From assembly GCA_900177435.1 (NCBI GenBank), contig FXAI01000005.1, positions 109,897 to 173,896 of the forward strand: a stretch of DNA of 64,000 bases, written 5' to 3'. Positions 52,976 through 61,932 of this stretch are shown in pieces (the stretch's first letter is position 1; every line of letters starts with the position of its first letter). A model generated the notes under the pieces. That model made no database searches. It was given only the letters and a program-made list of their open reading frames with translations, and had not been told where the DNA came from. Source of the DNA: Alteromonadaceae bacterium Bs31. Its GTDB lineage: Bacteria > Pseudomonadota > Gammaproteobacteria > Pseudomonadales > Cellvibrionaceae. Made by a program: the position numbers and the translations under genes.

Positions 52976-53743
52976 ATGTTGACAGCAAATGAAAGCGGCA
53001 GCAAGCGCTTGTCGCTGAGCCCAGTTAAAAACTTTGTAAACACCATCTTTGTTCCCGTATGTGTATTTGTTATTTCCTTGGGCTCATTTTCCGAGGCATT
53101 TATTTTGGTGGAAGACCTCTATGTAAGCCTAAAAACCAAATTTAGCAATCAGTATGAATATGATACGCTTTCGAAGATCCACGTAGGTAATACTCAGGCC
53201 TATGTAGAAGAGTTATTAGGCGCTCCAGCGGCGATAAAAAATATAGACGAAGGGCTGGATGTTAATTACTTTATCAATGAAAAATATCTGGTAAATGGCT
53301 ATTTCACAAATGGTCGCATGGTCGCATTTACCGTAGTTGCCATTGCAGATGGTTTCTCTCCGGCGCTTTCCTGGTACAACGGAAAAGCACTAGGCGAGGG
53401 TAGCTTACAGTCGTTCAATGAGCAGGCTCAAGCTTTTACCTTTGATAACGCTAAAACCAACCGCTTTTTTATTGAGTTAATACCCAATGAGCTTAGCGGG
53501 TTTTTTCAAAACTCCTACCTTGGGGCCGTGCAGTACGGTCAAGGGAGCGTAAATCAGGAGCTGTTGGCAAAAGTATATGACTCCGAAGTCTATGGCAGCG
53601 ACGAAGAAACCATTGTGCATATCGCTACGTACCGTGCACAGGCGAATCCTAATTTTTATGGTCAGGGAGAGTTAGATATCAATGCTATTCAAAAAGGCAT
53701 GTTATCTAACGGTGAGTTCCTCAACTATTTTTCAAACCTCTAA
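52976..53743 (+). CDS. Membrane-anchored hypothetical protein
   Basis: A 255-residue protein with a hydrophobic segment at about residues 22-45 (NTIFVPVCVFVISLGSFSEA) and a large domain that follows, probably outside the cytoplasm. SKIHVGNTQAYVEELLGAPA resembles the repeat that occurs in BamE/SmpA-type and ETEC_3214-type proteins, but this is a weak match. It is divergent from the channel pair and converges on the LPP20/CsgG operon. Confidence 0.55.
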   Translation: MLTANESGSKRLSLSPVKNFVNTIFVPVCVFVISLGSFSEAFILVEDLYVSLKTKFSNQYEYDTLSKIHVGNTQAYVEELLGAPAAIKNIDEGLDVNYFINEKYLVNGYFTNGRMVAFTVVAIADGFSPALSWYNGKALGEGSLQSFNEQAQAFTFDNAKTNRFFIELIPNELSGFFQNSYLGAVQYGQGSVNQELLAKVYDSEVYGSDEETIVHIATYRAQANPNFYGQGELDINAIQKGMLSNGEFLNYFSNL

Positions 53744-53748
53744 GCTAC

Positions 53749-53778
53749 CAAAAAGGTAGCGCTCACGTAAGCGCTACC
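53749..53778 (-). terminator. Terminator of the envelope operon
   Basis: The dyad GGTAGCGCT/AGCGCTACC (53755-53763 and 53770-53778) with a 6-base loop is followed on the minus strand by a T5 run. It lies just past the stop of the last LPP20 gene. A second small dyad (GCTACC/GGTAGC, 53744-53760) may serve the convergent plus-strand gene. Confidence 0.75.
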
Positions 53779-53786
53779 TGAACCTC

Positions 53787-54368
53787 TTATTGACTGATGG
53801 CACTTTCCAGCTCTTGCTGTGCTTTATACGCATTAAATTGTTCGCGTAAGACACTCTCATTCTCCGCAGACAAGTTCAGGTTTGCAGCCTTCATTATACT
53901 TTCCAGTACTGCTTGAGTAGCCGAGGGGTCCAAGCTTACCAGAGAGCAGAAATAAGGTTTGCCGTTGTCATCTATACGCATAGATTTCACTGCTCGTGCA
54001 CCGCTGAGTACCTGATTGCTTACCTGCTTGGATACGCTTTCAAATGTTCCTCCTACTGATGTGCCCTCGTCCGTAGTGGCTAGTCGATCGTAGGTTTTAT
54101 CCATGGCTTTCACACGCGTCTCGATTTGACTGGCGATCTCCGCGCGTCCGTTGGCAAGGGCTTGTTTCTTGGCTATTTCCATATTGCCGCCGGGGATAGG
54201 ATTGCAGCTGGCTGCATTCAGCGCACCGGGGATAGCATCCGCAGCGTTATAGTACCAGCTGGGAAAGGGGTCTACTTTCGCTGTTTCTTTTGGTGGTGTT
54301 GTGCCGCCACAGGCGGTAAGTACTATTGCCGCGCTTGAGAGCCAAATAAGTTTAGCGTTGTTAATCAT
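53787..54368 (-). CDS. LPP20-family lipoprotein
   Basis: A 193-residue lipoprotein: IWLSSAAIVLTAC ends in a lipobox (Cys about 20). The mature part matches the LPP20 domain: PSWYYNAADAIPGALN, then the AKKQALANGRAEIASQIETR helix with ALANGR-type spacing, then a beta strand. LPP20 proteins occur on outer membranes, some with flagella or secretion. It is the last gene of a four-gene minus-strand operon, 38 bases after the transglycosylase gene. Confidence 0.75.
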   Translation of the reverse strand: MINNAKLIWLSSAAIVLTACGGTTPPKETAKVDPFPSWYYNAADAIPGALNAASCNPIPGGNMEIAKKQALANGRAEIASQIETRVKAMDKTYDRLATTDEGTSVGGTFESVSKQVSNQVLSGARAVKSMRIDDNGKPYFCSLVSLDPSATQAVLESIMKAANLNLSAENESVLREQFNAYKAQQELESAISQ

Positions 54369-54406
54369 GCTATATCTCCTGTTGTCGATCCTTTGAATGT
54401 AAGTGA

Positions 54407-55681
54407 TTAGAGTTGTGTTTGAGCGTACATTTGCTGTCGTTGAACAACGCGGTGCAAATATTTTTTTGTCTCATCATAGGGTAACTTTTTACTGAGTGTG
54501 TCGTACACCTGTTGTGGTGTCATGCTATTTATGATGGGTACAGCCTTGCTGAGTTTTCGATTGCCCGTAAAAGCAACGGATACGTTACCTGCGCCGGTGT
54601 TGTAGGCGGCTATTGCACAATATAAGCGGCTGGTAGGGTTGGTAATCTTTCTTAGATAGCTGTAATACAGGATATTGATATAGGCTGAGCCCACTTCAAT
54701 ATTATTGTCCGCATTGTAGAGAAAGCTTGCGGGTAAAATTTTGTCTTCCCCATAGATTTTTTTACTGACATCACGGCCAGCAGACTCAGGAACGATTTGC
54801 ATTAGTCCGAATGCGGGTATTTGTGAGCGAGCCATTGGGTTAAACGCGCTTTCGGTGTGCATTACTGCGTAGATTAGCGAGCGCTCCAAATTGTTGCGTT
54901 CTGCCTGTTTCTTTACCACTGAAGCATATTTCTCCGCACGCTTTAAAATGGCGTCGTTGGGTAATTTAATCGTGATGGTTGTAACCGGTGCGTGATTTGG
55001 CATTTTTGCAGGCACGGCTTTTTCAACCTTAGCGGAACGGGCTAGTGTCTTTGCTATCTGTTGCTTGCTGCTTGTATTCTCATCATTTAGCTCCGATAGC
55101 AGGCTTTGCTGGGCCGCTTCATGGTTTTGTTGAGTTGCAGTTGGTGCAGCTATAGCGGCGAGTACTGGGTCATTTTTTTGAGCCTTCTCGGTAGTGGTGG
55201 TTATTAGTTCTTCAACCATGCTTTCCACTGCAACTTCTTTGGGAGAGTTGTTATCTTCTACCACACTGATTCGAATTTCATTGTTTTCGTAGTCGATGAC
55301 CTTTTTGGTCTTCATGTCCTTGGAGTACTCGACCCACGTTTTTTTGTCGGTAACTTCTGCTTCGTCCCAGATTTTCAGAATATCTTTTTTATAGCGATCA
55401 AGCTCTTCAAAGTACTGTTGCTTCCAGGCTTGGAATTCTTTCTCCAGTTCCTCTTCGCTTTGGGACTGGGTGCCGTGAAGTGTTTCCGTTTCCAGGCTGC
55501 TAAAAGCGTCATCTGCATGTTGCGAAAAATCTTTCTGTTTTTGGGGTGTTGTTTTTTGGCTGGGCTTGGTTTCCGCCTCAAGTTCGTCGAACAGATCAGC
55601 GTAAGAGATGCTGGCGAATGCCAGCACCAGGCTTAAAACTGAGGCGGGTGTTTTTAAGTAATTGATAATTTTACCATCCAT
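54407..55681 (-). CDS. Lytic murein transglycosylase, MltC-like
   Basis: A 424-residue periplasmic enzyme. After a signal-peptide-like start (VLSLVLAFASISYA) comes a low-complexity acidic region, then the MltC-type DUF3393 (FQAWKQQYFEELDRYKKDIL, ILKIWDEAEVTDKKTWVEYS), then the SLT catalytic domain with the glutamate in MHTESAFNP (Glu about 277) and the AFGLMQIVPESAGRD motif. No lipobox cysteine is visible, so it seems soluble or held by its first helix, unlike MltC. The gene is 12 bases from the CsgG-like gene upstream. The Ser/Thr/Glu-rich insertion is longer than in MltC. Confidence 0.83.
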   Translation of the reverse strand: MDGKIINYLKTPASVLSLVLAFASISYADLFDELEAETKPSQKTTPQKQKDFSQHADDAFSSLETETLHGTQSQSEEELEKEFQAWKQQYFEELDRYKKDILKIWDEAEVTDKKTWVEYSKDMKTKKVIDYENNEIRISVVEDNNSPKEVAVESMVEELITTTTEKAQKNDPVLAAIAAPTATQQNHEAAQQSLLSELNDENTSSKQQIAKTLARSAKVEKAVPAKMPNHAPVTTITIKLPNDAILKRAEKYASVVKKQAERNNLERSLIYAVMHTESAFNPMARSQIPAFGLMQIVPESAGRDVSKKIYGEDKILPASFLYNADNNIEVGSAYINILYYSYLRKITNPTSRLYCAIAAYNTGAGNVSVAFTGNRKLSKAVPIINSMTPQQVYDTLSKKLPYDETKKYLHRVVQRQQMYAQTQL

Positions 55682-55693
55682 AGTCTTGTTTCC

Positions 55694-56716
55694 TTACTTG
55701 AAGCCAGGAAGGCTCTTAGTCAAGGCTTCAAAGGGGTTGTTACTTTTCTCTTTGAGCTTGATGTCTACCGAATCACCAATAAATACTTTACTGGGGTCTT
55801 GCTTTTTCGATAGTTCAAACCATACGTAGTCGTCACCAGTGGTCTCTATTATCTTTCCCTCTGCGACTGTCTTGATCTGAGTTTCGGTAGTGCCAAGTAC
55901 CGGGTCAATACGTTCTACTTTTTCGATAACTTTGACTTTACTGCCTTTTTTATAGCCGCCAGTGGATTTTTTTAGGTGAGTTTTAAATATGTGTCGATTC
56001 TTGCCGCTTTTTTTGTAGCTGCGATGACCAATTATGTAGCCCTCGGATACAAAAAGGTTGGCTACTTTATTGGCTCTACCCTCAATGTTCTTTCCGATAG
56101 CTTTCAAGCGATCTTGTGCGTCGTTTACTTCTGCGCATTTTCGTACATTGTTGTAGGTATTGCTGTAGTTGTCTTCTAATACAAACTCTTTTTGGACTTC
56201 TAGTGGGTTCATATTGTAGAGCGTGATTTGTATGGAGGTGTTGATTTTTACTTCACAGCGATCAGGAAAATCCATGCCCATTAGGGCGTCTTTTTTTGCA
56301 GGGTGAAATAGCGTTTGGCTTGTTATGGTAAGTACCTGACCTCTAATTGCATAGTCTCCGAGGTCGTAGGACGAGCCCCTGGAGATGCCGCCTTTTTCTA
56401 TGGCTATTAATTCATCACGGAGTTGCTCAGATACACTTCTGTCAATAAGGGTGATTTTGTTTTTTATCAGTACGGAGGTTATTGCGTTCGTTGCCGCAGT
56501 TGCACTTTCTTCACCCCATTTGCTTTCGATGGGTAAAAGAATCACATTGGGCTGCTCTTGTTTGCGTAGTTTTCTCAGGAGTATATCTCTTTGTTCGTCT
56601 GGGTCTCCACGAAACGAGGTTTCTACATCGGCAAGGCTACTTACGTCGAGAGGCTTCGCCAAAGCAAGTGCGGGCAGAGTAAATAGCAATAGAAAAGTAA
56701 AAAAATTGGCTCTCAT
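55694..56716 (-). CDS. CsgG/LpoB-fold envelope protein
   Basis: A 340-residue secreted protein with a signal peptide (MRANFFTFLLLFTLPALALA). The middle matches the CsgG fold: NVILLPIESKWGEESATAAT, then LIKNKITLIDRSVSEQLRDE, EKGGISRGSSYDLGDYAIRG and KINTSIQITLYNMNPLEVQK. This order resembles the CsgG/LpoB/TolB-N family. The C-terminal region (GYKKGSKVKVIEKVERID onward) adds an extra domain not found in CsgG. No lipobox Cys was found. It is 20 bases from the LPP20 protein gene and 12 from the transglycosylase. Confidence 0.75.
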   Translation of the reverse strand: MRANFFTFLLLFTLPALALAKPLDVSSLADVETSFRGDPDEQRDILLRKLRKQEQPNVILLPIESKWGEESATAATNAITSVLIKNKITLIDRSVSEQLRDELIAIEKGGISRGSSYDLGDYAIRGQVLTITSQTLFHPAKKDALMGMDFPDRCEVKINTSIQITLYNMNPLEVQKEFVLEDNYSNTYNNVRKCAEVNDAQDRLKAIGKNIEGRANKVANLFVSEGYIIGHRSYKKSGKNRHIFKTHLKKSTGGYKKGSKVKVIEKVERIDPVLGTTETQIKTVAEGKIIETTGDDYVWFELSKKQDPSKVFIGDSVDIKLKEKSNNPFEALTKSLPGFK

Positions 56717-56736
56717 AATAATCTCCGTATATCTTG

Positions 56737-57726
56737 TTAGATCAAACCCAGGGCGCGAGCGACACCTTCCTGGGAAAGTTTGTCAATGGTTTTGTTAATA
56801 GCTGAAGTAATAGCGCTCTCATGTGACAAATAAGCCTGTCCGTCTACAATCAGCTGCTTTGAAGAAAGAGGATTGGAGTACTCGTCGTATACATCAATGC
56901 TGGTGTTTGCAATTACGTATTTCTGATCGAACCTCTCGCTGCGCTCGAAGCTGCCTTTTAAACGAATTGTTGGTGTGTTGTTGCCAGGTTTGTCGGTGGT
57001 TGCACGTATGCCTTCTTCAGACAGTTGCTGTACCAATTTTCTTGAAAGTACTTGCAAGTCTGGGCTTGCATCTACGAATACAATGAGCCGGGCAAGCTGA
57101 GTGTTGAGGTTTTTCCGATGGTTTAGAATTTTCTTATGATACGCGGAGGTATATTGGGTGTCGGTTAGGGCTTGTACGATCATCACTTTCTGGCTCGCGT
57201 CATCCAGATTTCTTGCCAGCATGCGACGTTTCTTGAATATCTGGAGCACGCTTGTTTGCTGAGCCTTACCGAGAAATTCATCAAGTTGGTTAAGCGAGGT
57301 ATTTAGTGCTGTTTGGTTAGATTCTAATAGTTTTATTTTGTCTACTTTTACTCTGGCGTAGTAGCTCTTACCTGATTTTTTGGATGCATCAACTTCGTAG
57401 CCACTGATAAGTGTATTGCCAATTTCAGAGCGTACTTTACTGTCTATGCTTGTTTCGACCTGATTATTCTTAGCTGAGATAACAGTTTCCAGGTCCGACT
57501 CAATTTTTGTTACCAGTCTCCCCGCCACTTCCTCAAGGGCTGATTGTGTCGCCGCGCTGAGGGATTTACCTTCGCCCACGCCATACATATGTTCAGCTGT
57601 GTCAGGCACGCGGCTTTCAAACCAATCAGGTACTTTTGCTGCAGCCAAACATAAGTTTGTAAAAAAAACCAACACTATTGCGTGTAGAATAATCGCCGTT
57701 AACTTTATTGGTATTGGTGCTTCCAT
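56737..57726 (-). CDS. LPP20-domain secreted protein
   Basis: A 329-residue protein with a signal sequence (residues about 8-30). PDWFESRVPDTAEHMYGVGE and KSLSAATQSALEEVAGRLVT are LPP20-type. SGKSYYARVKVDKIKLLESN follows. The C-terminal half (RLIVFVDASPDLQVLSRKLV, AITSAINKTIDKLSQEGVAR) looks like a second LPP20/TolB-N-like fold. It is probably in the periplasm or outer membrane. It is the first gene of the operon of four; the promoter must lie in the gap upstream. Confidence 0.7.
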   Translation of the reverse strand: MEAPIPIKLTAIILHAIVLVFFTNLCLAAAKVPDWFESRVPDTAEHMYGVGEGKSLSAATQSALEEVAGRLVTKIESDLETVISAKNNQVETSIDSKVRSEIGNTLISGYEVDASKKSGKSYYARVKVDKIKLLESNQTALNTSLNQLDEFLGKAQQTSVLQIFKKRRMLARNLDDASQKVMIVQALTDTQYTSAYHKKILNHRKNLNTQLARLIVFVDASPDLQVLSRKLVQQLSEEGIRATTDKPGNNTPTIRLKGSFERSERFDQKYVIANTSIDVYDEYSNPLSSKQLIVDGQAYLSHESAITSAINKTIDKLSQEGVARALGLI

Positions 57727-58175
57727 ACTATCCCTATCCAGAGCAAAAAATATACGTTGCGGCGTGTGATCTTATGAAAACAATCACTCGCGAATGAAAG
57801 ATGCCAGAGGAGCTAATTATCAGTCAAGTTTTATTCCAAATTGTGTAAACGAATGCCAAGCTTGACTTTTTTCTGAGGGGGGGGCACTGCGGGCATTAAC
57901 ATAATAAAACGAAATTAAGGGCGACGGTATTTAGGTTGATTTGCACATACAGAGAAAAAAAACTTAAAAAAGACTGTATATGTGCACGCTAGTGGTGCGA
58001 GCTTGAGGCAAAAATGGCTTCTTAAATGAGTGTTTATTTATTGTTTTTTAAATATTAAGTAACTCGCATGCACTGCGGATTTATGCGGTCTGGTAACTCT
58101 GGAAGGTGGCGCAGTGTAAGTATTTAATATATTTCCATTTTATTTGTACGGGTAATGCTGGTGGTGCAAAACCGA
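57727..58175. other. Regulatory gap upstream of the LPP20/CsgG operon
   Basis: These 449 bases carry no credible gene. A run of eight G lies at 57877-57884, and an imperfect dyad at 57942-57952 and 57974-57986 (TGCACATACAG and CTGTATATGTGCA) flanks an A-rich loop of about 21 bases. Both could take part in control of the divergent or downstream genes, but nothing more can be said. Confidence 0.4.
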
Positions 58176-58637
58176 TTAAAGAGATTCGCGAGGAGCTTGT
58201 TGCTGCTGAATATCTTCAATGGTTCGCAACAAAGAATGAAGTGCTTCTACTGCATCGTTAATTTCCTGAGTAACATTCTTTAGCTCTCTGGTGGTTATTT
58301 TTTTATCTATGAAGGCTTCTTCTATAGTTTGGTGCACTTTTCCGTGGTCTGCACTGGCGTTGACAATGGCTGATAGGAGGCTCTCCTCAGGCTTTGCTTT
58401 GCTTGCGGTCAATTTATGACCTAGTCGCCATGCAAGCTCCTCGAGAATCGAAACATTGCCCGTGGCCTCCATCATGGTGAGTGCTTCTTTTAGTGAGAGT
58501 TTGTTCTTCTCGTTGTTATAGTTAACCTTGTTTATTAAGACCTGTTGGCCCAAATCCATTGCCTCGGCCAGTTTGGCCAAGCCGCCTTCGGCATCGTGTG
58601 CGGTTTCGTGAACGAGCAGGTCGAGTTTGTCTATCAT
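58176..58637 (-). CDS. CII-like (CP76/PF06892-type) regulator
   Basis: A 153-residue protein that matches the phage regulatory CII family: LLVHETAHDAEGGLAKLAEA, then GQQVLINKVNYNNEKNKLSL, and KEALTMMEATGNVSILEELA. The first half gives a helix-turn-helix-like arrangement that usually binds DNA. In phages these proteins control the lysis/lysogeny choice, but no other phage gene is nearby. It may be a recruited or remnant regulator. The gene is single, and its product may act on the genes either side. Confidence 0.6.
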   Translation of the reverse strand: MIDKLDLLVHETAHDAEGGLAKLAEAMDLGQQVLINKVNYNNEKNKLSLKEALTMMEATGNVSILEELAWRLGHKLTASKAKPEESLLSAIVNASADHGKVHQTIEEAFIDKKITTRELKNVTQEINDAVEALHSLLRTIEDIQQQQAPRESL

Positions 58638-59036
58638 TACTGCTTCCCTTCCAATAAGTGTGGTGGTTTGTATCTACCCTGAGTGTTATTTAACGTTAAA
58701 ACCATAAGTAATGAAATCCTTGGCGAACGAAAACTCTGCTTTTTGTTCGCCTCTCGTTAGAAGGGCTTCGTTTACACTGCAGCCGCACCCCTGTTTGCGC
58801 ATTGCTTTTCGCACACTGAATTGTGTTCTCGTTTCTGTGTAAACTCCCTCTCCTCGGTATATCGATGCAGTGCTCAGGGAAAGCCGATTGGGGTTTGCTA
58901 TGCTTTAGTGGCTATGTCTGGGGGGGGGGGTTATCTGGTTATTCATTACTCACTCCAGGCCTGCTTTGACTGTGGTTTGACGGCACTGAGTGTTATGATC
59001 GCCGGTTTGAGTGAATTCCCTGATAAGGACAAATCA
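58638..59036. other. Upstream region of the M16 peptidase
   Basis: These 399 bases contain no clear gene. The open frame from 58821 that joins the peptidase frame lacks family sequence and is probably untranslated. An 11-base run of G (58920-58930) lies about 105 bases before the peptidase start. Confidence 0.45.
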
Positions 59037-61862
59037 ATGTTCAAGAAAATGCAATTTATGCTGGTATCCCTGGCTTTCGTAATGGTTGTCATCGGTTGCG
59101 ATACCCATTCCACTAGGGGAGATGTTGAAAAGCCCGCCAGCGTCATCAAGAGCCCAAAAGATACGCGCGAGTATAAAACCTTTTCTTTAGACAACAACAT
59201 GGACGTTATTTTGGTGAGAGATACCAGCAGTGAAATTGCAGCTGTATCCCTTGCGCTTGCTGTTGGTAGTTTTCAGAACCCAACCCAGCAGCAAGGCCTG
59301 GCGCACTACCTGGAGCATATGTTGTTTCTGGGCACGGAAAAGTACCCAGAGCCCAATAGCTTGCAGAAATTTATTGATCACAATTCTGGCCGCTGGAATG
59401 CTTACACGGCACCAGACCATACCAACTATTTCTTTTCTCTCCCCAGTGACAAGCTCGACGACGCACTGGATATGTTCAGCGACTACTTTAAAGCGCCTCT
59501 GTTCGAACTGGAGTACAGCGACAAGGAGCGCAATGCTGTCAATTCCGAGTGGTCCATGGGGCGCAGCCAGGATGGCCGGATTATCAACTATCTGGATGGT
59601 ATTACCGGCAACCCAATGCACCCCTCCAGCCAGCTTGCTGTGGGAAATCTCGAAACGCTGGTTGACAAGGAGGGCTCAGTTCTCAATGAGGAGCTGGTGG
59701 CTTTTTTTCAGCGCTATTATTCCGCCAATATCATGAAGCTGGTGATGGTAAGCAAGCAAAGCCTGGAGCAGCAGGAAGCGCTGGTAAGAAAGCACTTTAG
59801 TAGCGTAAAAGACAAAGGTATAGAGCGGCCAGCCGTGCAAGTGCCGGGCTATACCCCCTCGGAAATGGGCAAGCAAATTCACTATGCCTCGGTCATGGAT
59901 TTAAAAATGTTGATGTTGCGTTTTCCCATGCCAAATAATCATAGCGAATGGCGAAGTAAGCCAAATGAATACCTTGTGAATTTAATTGCTTCTGAAGAGC
60001 CTGGAACGGTGGCTCAGCAGCTACGGGAAAAAAACCTGGTGAAAGCCCTCTATGCGAGAGTAGACCCTCAAGCACAGGGTTCCGATGGCAGCTTTGATAT
60101 TTACGCTGACTTAACCGATGAAGGCATGGGAAAGCGCGACGAGGTTATCGCAGCCATTTTTGCCTATCTGCAGCTGATTACAGACAAAGGCGTTGACGAA
60201 AAATATTTTCTTGAACAGAAATCCATTAAGGAGAAAAAATTTGCCAACCTGGACATGCAGCAAGCTTTAAACACCGCTATCGGCCTCAGTAGCGCCATGT
60301 TGAACTATTCGCCAGAGTGGGTAATAGCAAGCCCCTATGTTTATGAAAAATATGATGAAAAAGCGATTAAAGCTGTACTTGATATTTTTAAGCCTGAGCG
60401 GGCTCGCATCTGGTATTTGAGTCAAGGCGAAAACGCAGATAAATCTATCCCGTATCACGAGGGTAAATACAGCATCAGCGATATTAGCGCAGCAGATATT
60501 GCTCGCTGGCAATCGCTAGCAAATAATATGGCGTTTAAGCTTCCCGCAGAGAATGATTTGTTCAGTTCGGAAGCTGTTGCGGTTGTACCCTCTACAATTA
60601 TGCAGCCAAAACGTATTCAGGAAGCAGAGGGGGTGGAAGTATGGTTGGCCCACAGTAAAAACTTTCAGGACCAGAAAGGCCGTATTGATGTGCTGTTAAA
60701 TTCCGATGTGGGTGCACACGATATAGAGAGTCATATGTTGGCAAAACTGTTTGTTCGTGTACTTGAATCACAGCAGCTATCGCTAATTGATCGTGCTCAG
60801 CAGGCTGGTATAGGGCTCAAGTTTAAATACAACGGCAATGATTTTGGCATAGTGCTGGATCAGTTTAACGCAAAGCATCAGTTGCTAATGCAGCGTGTAA
60901 TTGAGCCGCTTGAAAACTGGCAAGTGAGTGAAGCGGAGTTTCATAAAGCACAGGACTCCCTCCGACAGGAACTTATTAATCGTGAGAAAGCAGCGCCTTT
61001 CCGGCAAATGTTCGGCTTGCTGGATAGGCAGTTGCTACAGCAATCTTGGAGTAGAGAAGAGGAAAAGGCCGCCGTCGATCAATTAAGTCGTACAGATTTG
61101 CTGGCTTTCAAAGAAAAATTATTCTCGAGAAACAAGCTTAGAGTTTTTGCTTACGGTAACTATGATGCCGCGAAGGTAATGGCAATAGTGGCCGAAGTTG
61201 AAAAAGCCCTACCATCTAATCGGACAAAATTAAGCGAGCGTTTTGAGCGGGCCTACATTGCTCCCCAGGCTGGCAAGCTAATTAAGCACGAGGAAGCTAT
61301 CAGCGGGCATACCGACAACGCCTTGGTGGAATATTTTGTGGTGCCTGAGCAGAGTGTTGTTAGCGAAGCTCAAATGATGACCTTGAATGCCTTGGTCAAA
61401 AACAGCTTCTTTACCCAGCTGAGAACCAATGAGCAGCTGGGCTACGTGGTGGGAACATCCCCCAAAGTCAGTGATCACCATGCTGGTTTGATGTTTTTTG
61501 TTCAGAGTAATACAGCGGAATTACCCCTTATAAAAGCACGTATTGACCGGTTTAGAGAGGAGTTCACCGCCGAGCTGGAAAACACTGGCGACGACGTGGT
61601 TGAGCAAATAAAACAATCACAGCTGGATTTGCTCACTAAGCAGCCGAGCGACTTTTGGGAAGAAATGAGTTCTCAACTGGCGGATTTTTACGATGGCAAC
61701 CTCAAGTTTGATTCGCGCCAGAAATTGATAGATTCATTCGAAAGTGTTGATAAGAGCAGTCTGCAAGCACTTTATAAGGCCGTCATACTGGAGCAGGGTG
61801 GGGCAGAGCTGAGGGTTCAGGTTAAAGGGAGTGGTTTTAGTGACAGTGAGTTCGCGCAATAA
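59037..61862 (+). CDS. M16 (pitrilysin/insulinase) zinc peptidase, lipoprotein
   Basis: A 941-residue zinc peptidase. The signal sequence ends in a lipobox (FVMVVIGC, Cys 21), so it is lipid-anchored, unlike soluble E. coli pitrilysin. The inverted zinc motif HYLEH is at residues 90-94 (GLAHYLEHMLFLG), and the third ligand Glu is about 171 in NAVNSEWSMG. The full four-domain M16A layout continues to the end, where RTNEQLGYVVGTSPK is typical. It probably degrades peptides in the periplasm. The ATG at 59037 has ATAAGGA upstream and opens the signal peptide. Nothing adjacent suggests a specific substrate. Confidence 0.92.
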   Translation: MFKKMQFMLVSLAFVMVVIGCDTHSTRGDVEKPASVIKSPKDTREYKTFSLDNNMDVILVRDTSSEIAAVSLALAVGSFQNPTQQQGLAHYLEHMLFLGTEKYPEPNSLQKFIDHNSGRWNAYTAPDHTNYFFSLPSDKLDDALDMFSDYFKAPLFELEYSDKERNAVNSEWSMGRSQDGRIINYLDGITGNPMHPSSQLAVGNLETLVDKEGSVLNEELVAFFQRYYSANIMKLVMVSKQSLEQQEALVRKHFSSVKDKGIERPAVQVPGYTPSEMGKQIHYASVMDLKMLMLRFPMPNNHSEWRSKPNEYLVNLIASEEPGTVAQQLREKNLVKALYARVDPQAQGSDGSFDIYADLTDEGMGKRDEVIAAIFAYLQLITDKGVDEKYFLEQKSIKEKKFANLDMQQALNTAIGLSSAMLNYSPEWVIASPYVYEKYDEKAIKAVLDIFKPERARIWYLSQGENADKSIPYHEGKYSISDISAADIARWQSLANNMAFKLPAENDLFSSEAVAVVPSTIMQPKRIQEAEGVEVWLAHSKNFQDQKGRIDVLLNSDVGAHDIESHMLAKLFVRVLESQQLSLIDRAQQAGIGLKFKYNGNDFGIVLDQFNAKHQLLMQRVIEPLENWQVSEAEFHKAQDSLRQELINREKAAPFRQMFGLLDRQLLQQSWSREEEKAAVDQLSRTDLLAFKEKLFSRNKLRVFAYGNYDAAKVMAIVAEVEKALPSNRTKLSERFERAYIAPQAGKLIKHEEAISGHTDNALVEYFVVPEQSVVSEAQMMTLNALVKNSFFTQLRTNEQLGYVVGTSPKVSDHHAGLMFFVQSNTAELPLIKARIDRFREEFTAELENTGDDVVEQIKQSQLDLLTKQPSDFWEEMSSQLADFYDGNLKFDSRQKLIDSFESVDKSSLQALYKAVILEQGGAELRVQVKGSGFSDSEFAQ

Positions 61863-61896
61863 GTTCACGTAATAAAAAAGCCTGTTGAGCACGAAA

Positions 61897-61920
61897 TAGC
61901 CCGTGAGGACTCACGGGCTA
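61897..61920. terminator. Hairpin between the M16 peptidase and HDOD genes
   Basis: TAGCCCGTGAG pairs with CTCACGGGCTA with a tight loop. On the minus strand TTT follows, whereas the plus strand has A-rich sequence. It lies between two convergent stops and could end transcription from either side, more likely minus. Confidence 0.55.
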
Positions 61921-61932
61921 AACAGCCATAGC

